A program made the translations under genes and the position numbers. This document shows, one piece after another, positions 25,462 through 28,692 of a stretch of DNA of 28,692 nucleotides. Below the pieces are notes generated by a model, which worked only from the letters and a program-made list of their open reading frames with translations, had not been told where the DNA came from and searched no databases. The stretch's first letter is position 1. Each line of letters opens with the position of its first letter. Source of the stretch: Tritrichomonas foetus (Eukaryota > Parabasalia > Tritrichomonadida > Tritrichomonadidae); assembly GCA_001839685.1 (NCBI GenBank), contig MLAK01001191.1, positions 1-28,692 on the forward strand, in the 5' to 3' direction.

Positions 25462-28400
25462 ATGCCTGTTGCTTCTGCAATTAGTTCATTGATTGGATAT
25501 GAATCAATTATCAGAAGTGGAAATTTTTTAAAAACAGCAAGTCTTTTAAACACCATCGTTGGACCAGCTTGGTTCGTCNTAAAATTGTTAATCACGTTGT
25601 CTGCTGTTGACGTCACTCATCTCCGTGAAGAACACGACATAATATTTTCATCAGATAAAATGCTTCAAACTGGATGGTATCAACTTTATCTGAACAATTC
25701 TCAAATTCGTTTTCTTCTTGAANGTGGATATGCGAAAATCTATCCACTCCAAGTGAAGAACAGTAAAAGCATACGAAATGAAAACGAAAAAATGTTTACT
25801 AAAAATTACGATAAAAACTTTGGAAATGTCAAAGAAATCAAAACTTCTAAAATATCAAAGAGATGTTTAGTTAGAACAATTCCTAATTGGAATACAACTT
25901 TAAAAATTAGTGGAACAATTGCAAATTCATATTATGTTGTAGAAAATTGTCACGAAGATATTTTGAATAATGATCCACAAGTTCTTTCATTNCAAATGAT
26001 GTCTNACNTCCAAGTCAGAAATCGTTATGTAAGTGGAATGCTTCAGAGTGGAGAAAAGCGAGTTAAATATGATGGAGGTTACGTAAAAATTCCGACACCT
26101 TTAAATAATCGTGGTTTACTTGGTCAAAATCAAGTTATTAATATTGTTGATACTGGATTAGACATTTATCATCCATTTTTCCATGATGCTAATCACTCAG
26201 TTCCTATAAATACCACTAATTTCACACACAGAAAAATAGTACGTTATGATGCTTTTNGTGATGCNATGGATANGAAAGGAGGACATGGAACTCATGTTGT
26301 AGGAACAGCTTTGGGTAACCCAAGTTGTCAAAATTGTGGTTTAAAGATGTACAGAGGTGTAGCCCCAGAAGCAAAAGTACATTTTGTCGATTTTGAAAAC
26401 ACGAATGATCCTAATAAATCAACATTTCCCGATATGGATCTTGCTGTCAAAAATATGGAATCTACACAAGCAAAAATTTCATCAAACAGTTGGGGTATTC
26501 CAGGAATCAATATTTATAATACAGCCGCATTTGATAAACTCGCTTATGATCATCCAGATATCCTTTTCATCATTGCTGGTGGAAATTCAGGATCTGATCG
26601 AAATAAAAATCCAATTTTTATGAGTATTGAAAGTCCAGCCGATGGAAAGAATGTTTTTACAGTTGGAAANATNATTCAACCACAAGGATATTATATAGAA
26701 GATAAGCAATATCGCCGTTATTTATTTGTCAATGCTACTGATCCAGATGATATGGTTCTTGTTACTCCGAATCCGAAAGGGAAAGATATTTGGACCAATT
26801 CAGAAACAGAATATAACGAATGGTTGAATAATAAAGAAGTTGTTGATGAAAATGCAACAAATATGACAGGGAAAATTATGGTATACTCATCAGATAAAAT
26901 GCAAAACTTGTGTTCTTCTATAGTCAAAGCTATTAAGGGAAATGCATCTGCTATGATTCTTCCAAGAGCTCTTGCATGTAAAAATGAGCTTGAAGCAGCT
27001 AAATTAAACTATTCATCCATTTTTGTTTTTGAACTTAAAATAATATCAGATCAAAAAAGACTAGCAGATATGAAGAAAATAAGTCTTTCTCTTCAGAGTT
27101 CAAAAGATGATGTTATCATGGGTCTTAGATATTCATCTGCTAAAGGACCAACAATCTTTGGAAATACAAAGCCTGATGTAGTTGCTATTGGAACTGATAT
27201 TACTAGTGCTAATGCAGGTGATCCTTCTGATCATAAACNGAGANGTGAAACATTCGCTGAGTCATTACTTAAGAAATCAGGTACATCAATGTCAACACCA
27301 GCCATTGCTGGTGCTGCAGCTTTAATCCGTCAATATTTCAACGAATCCTGGTATCCAACGAATGAAAAAGACAAAGGTCAAAAAGTTGATCCATCAGCAA
27401 CTCTTCTCAAGGCAATTTTAGTCAACTCTGCTGAGAAGATTTTATCTGNATCACCAAGTTNACCATCAAATGAAGAAGGNTATGGAGTACCAAATCTCGA
27501 ATATGCTCTTGGTTTTTCAAANTCGAAATTCAAGTTTGTTGATAAAGTTGAAATGCCATCAAAAGAACAAATTACATATAGANTGACAGTTTCAAAGACA
27601 AGTGNAGATTTAAGAGTAACGATGGCTTATAATGATCCACCACTTGCACCAGAAAGAGTGATGAGATATTATGCAGATTTGAATGTTTATGTTATTTCAC
27701 CAAAAAACAAAGTTTATTTAGGAAATGATGGTCCATATTCAAATACAGATCCATTTGCAACAATTGAAAAAGTTTTTATTCCTGAGAGTGAATTGGAAGA
27801 TGGTAACTATACAATTCATATTGTATCATCAGATTATCCAGGTGATGAAAAAGTATATTTTTCGTTGGTTGTTAATGGTCCTATTACGAGTGNCCTTGAG
27901 AAAATTAATGAAAAGAAATGTCCTAAAATGTGTGGTACACATGGAAAATGTGTTAAAGGTCAATGTGTCTGTAATGAATATTATACTGGAATATCATGTG
28001 ATGTACCAGTTTCAATATTCCCAGCCATCATTAGGGTAAGAGATATGACCAATAAAAAAGTTAGATATTACAACCATACAGTTGTTTCTCATGTTGGACC
28101 AAAAACACCACTTCGTGTTACATTTGATAATTCTACAGTTTATGGTGATAGAGTTGTATGTTATAGTCCCAAAGTACTAGGAAGAATCGCAGATAAATCG
28201 ATGACATGTTTAGGTCATTCATTTTATATTACTGATGAATTAGAATCTGGTGATCCTATATATTTTGCTGTATTTACATCAACACCACCAAGTAAAAAAG
28301 ATGAATTTAGAGTTGTCATCGAAAGGGTATTTGTTAATGATGATGGTGTTATTTATGATGATAAAGATAAAGATGGAATTCCAAAAGATCCAGATTCTGT

Positions 28401-28662
28401 AAATATTAATTCAACTGGTGATGTAACTGGTGAACATAATAATTCAGATATTGTAAATAGTCCAAATTCAGATCATCAAGCAGAAGAAGGAAAGAAACAA
28501 GAAGAACCAGAAGAATCAAAATGGAACAAAATAATTGTAATAGTTGGCGCAACTGTTGGATCTGTCGCTTCTGTTGGTGCCGCAATTGGTGCTACTTTCT
28601 ATTTCATCAGAAAGAAGATGCATACCCCTGTTGAATGTGGATCACCTACTGCACAACCATAA
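25462..28662 (+). CDS. Membrane-anchored subtilisin-like serine protease (family S8) with PA-like and EGF-like modules
   Basis: A 1066-residue surface or secretory protease. The S8 catalytic set is visible: Asp230 in VDTGLD, His275 in GGHGTHVVGT, oxyanion Asn375 in AGGNSG and Ser609 in SGTSMSTP. A PA-like insert lies between Asn375 and Ser609 (TGKIMVYSS, then KGNASAMILP). A beta-rich domain follows, then one EGF-like module (C820 onward: CPKMCGTHGKCVKGQC), an acidic Glu/Asp-rich stalk (about 990-1020), a membrane span at about 1025-1049 and a short cytoplasmic tail. The pro-region starts around LREEHD (54). The first 50 residues are mildly hydrophobic but not a classic signal peptide, which is odd for this type of protein. 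Nineteen ambiguous bases lie between 25579 and 27893; the frame stays open across all. Trichomonads carry expanded families of such proteases. The protein is near complete; 30 bp of the window follow its stop. Confidence 0.93.
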   Translation: MPVASAISSLIGYESIIRSGNFLKTASLLNTIVGPAWFVXKLLITLSAVDVTHLREEHDIIFSSDKMLQTGWYQLYLNNSQIRFLLEXGYAKIYPLQVKNSKSIRNENEKMFTKNYDKNFGNVKEIKTSKISKRCLVRTIPNWNTTLKISGTIANSYYVVENCHEDILNNDPQVLSXQMMSXXQVRNRYVSGMLQSGEKRVKYDGGYVKIPTPLNNRGLLGQNQVINIVDTGLDIYHPFFHDANHSVPINTTNFTHRKIVRYDAFXDXMDXKGGHGTHVVGTALGNPSCQNCGLKMYRGVAPEAKVHFVDFENTNDPNKSTFPDMDLAVKNMESTQAKISSNSWGIPGINIYNTAAFDKLAYDHPDILFIIAGGNSGSDRNKNPIFMSIESPADGKNVFTVGXXIQPQGYYIEDKQYRRYLFVNATDPDDMVLVTPNPKGKDIWTNSETEYNEWLNNKEVVDENATNMTGKIMVYSSDKMQNLCSSIVKAIKGNASAMILPRALACKNELEAAKLNYSSIFVFELKIISDQKRLADMKKISLSLQSSKDDVIMGLRYSSAKGPTIFGNTKPDVVAIGTDITSANAGDPSDHKXRXETFAESLLKKSGTSMSTPAIAGAAALIRQYFNESWYPTNEKDKGQKVDPSATLLKAILVNSAEKILSXSPSXPSNEEXYGVPNLEYALGFSXSKFKFVDKVEMPSKEQITYRXTVSKTSXDLRVTMAYNDPPLAPERVMRYYADLNVYVISPKNKVYLGNDGPYSNTDPFATIEKVFIPESELEDGNYTIHIVSSDYPGDEKVYFSLVVNGPITSXLEKINEKKCPKMCGTHGKCVKGQCVCNEYYTGISCDVPVSIFPAIIRVRDMTNKKVRYYNHTVVSHVGPKTPLRVTFDNSTVYGDRVVCYSPKVLGRIADKSMTCLGHSFYITDELESGDPIYFAVFTSTPPSKKDEFRVVIERVFVNDDGVIYDDKDKDGIPKDPDSVNINSTGDVTGEHNNSDIVNSPNSDHQAEEGKKQEEPEESKWNKIIVIVGATVGSVASVGAAIGATFYFIRKKMHTPVECGSPTAQP

Positions 28663-28692
28663 GAAATTGATGATCATAGAAATAATCTTTAT

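Noticed and set aside
1..28692. Spliceosomal introns with trichomonad motifs (GTAYGT, ACTAACACACAG)
   Set aside because: I did not see the long 3' motif, and all nine genes read through without one.
1..28692. A coordinated new defence or biosynthetic system
   Set aside because: The genes are on both strands, unrelated in pathway apart from a loose ubiquitin/genome-maintenance theme, and lack operon-like packing or shared control sites.

Overview
The window looks like nuclear DNA from a compact, A+T-rich protist genome, most likely a parabasalid (trichomonad), with Tritrichomonas as the best guess. The evidence is: roughly 70% A+T by eye; nine long genes read without introns; very short predicted 5' leaders; a YCAY(W) motif close upstream of nearly every start that resembles the Trichomonas initiator (Inr, TCA+1-Y-W); TAAA overlapping several stop codons; and a subtilisin-like protease with an EGF-like module and one C-terminal membrane anchor, a common trichomonad surface layout. 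The species call is inference.

Layout. 1-209: short upstream region. 210-6239 (+): HUWE1/Tom1-type HECT ubiquitin ligase. 6397-9276 (-): USP7-type deubiquitinase, convergent with the ligase. 9609-10499 (-): eight-span membrane protein with a ZIP transporter layout but most metal ligands missing. 10500-11660: 1.16 kb without a gene, holding a perfect 16-bp inverted repeat and a cluster of GTTAAC/TAACGAT sites. 11661-15833 (+): large helical-repeat protein of unknown function. 15936-19169 (-): FANCM/Mph1-like helicase homologue whose DEAH box and motif VI have decayed. 19170-19704: gene-free stretch with a long imperfect inverted repeat that includes a coding-like fragment. 19705-21045 (-): divergent beta-tubulin. 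21381-21956 (-): Rab6/Rab5-like small GTPase. 22123-24657 (+): second large helical protein of unknown function, divergent from the Rab gene. 24658-25461: gene-free, with a T11A14 tract and a perfect 12-bp hairpin. 25462-28662 (+): subtilisin-like protease carrying all 19 ambiguous bases of the window.

There is no operon structure and no mobile element, CRISPR array, tRNA or rRNA that I can recognise. The genes are mostly ordinary eukaryotic housekeeping families. The oddest feature is that three of them (FANCM-like, ZIP-like, beta-tubulin) keep the family fold but have lost or changed residues normally held fixed. HUWE1-like, USP7-like and FANCM-like genes lying within 19 kb is notable because all three act in ubiquitin and genome-maintenance pathways elsewhere, but this could be chance. 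Three start sites were refined: the USP7-like gene (ATG at 9276), the tubulin gene (ATG at 21045) and, as an open alternative, the 22123 gene (ATG at 22198).
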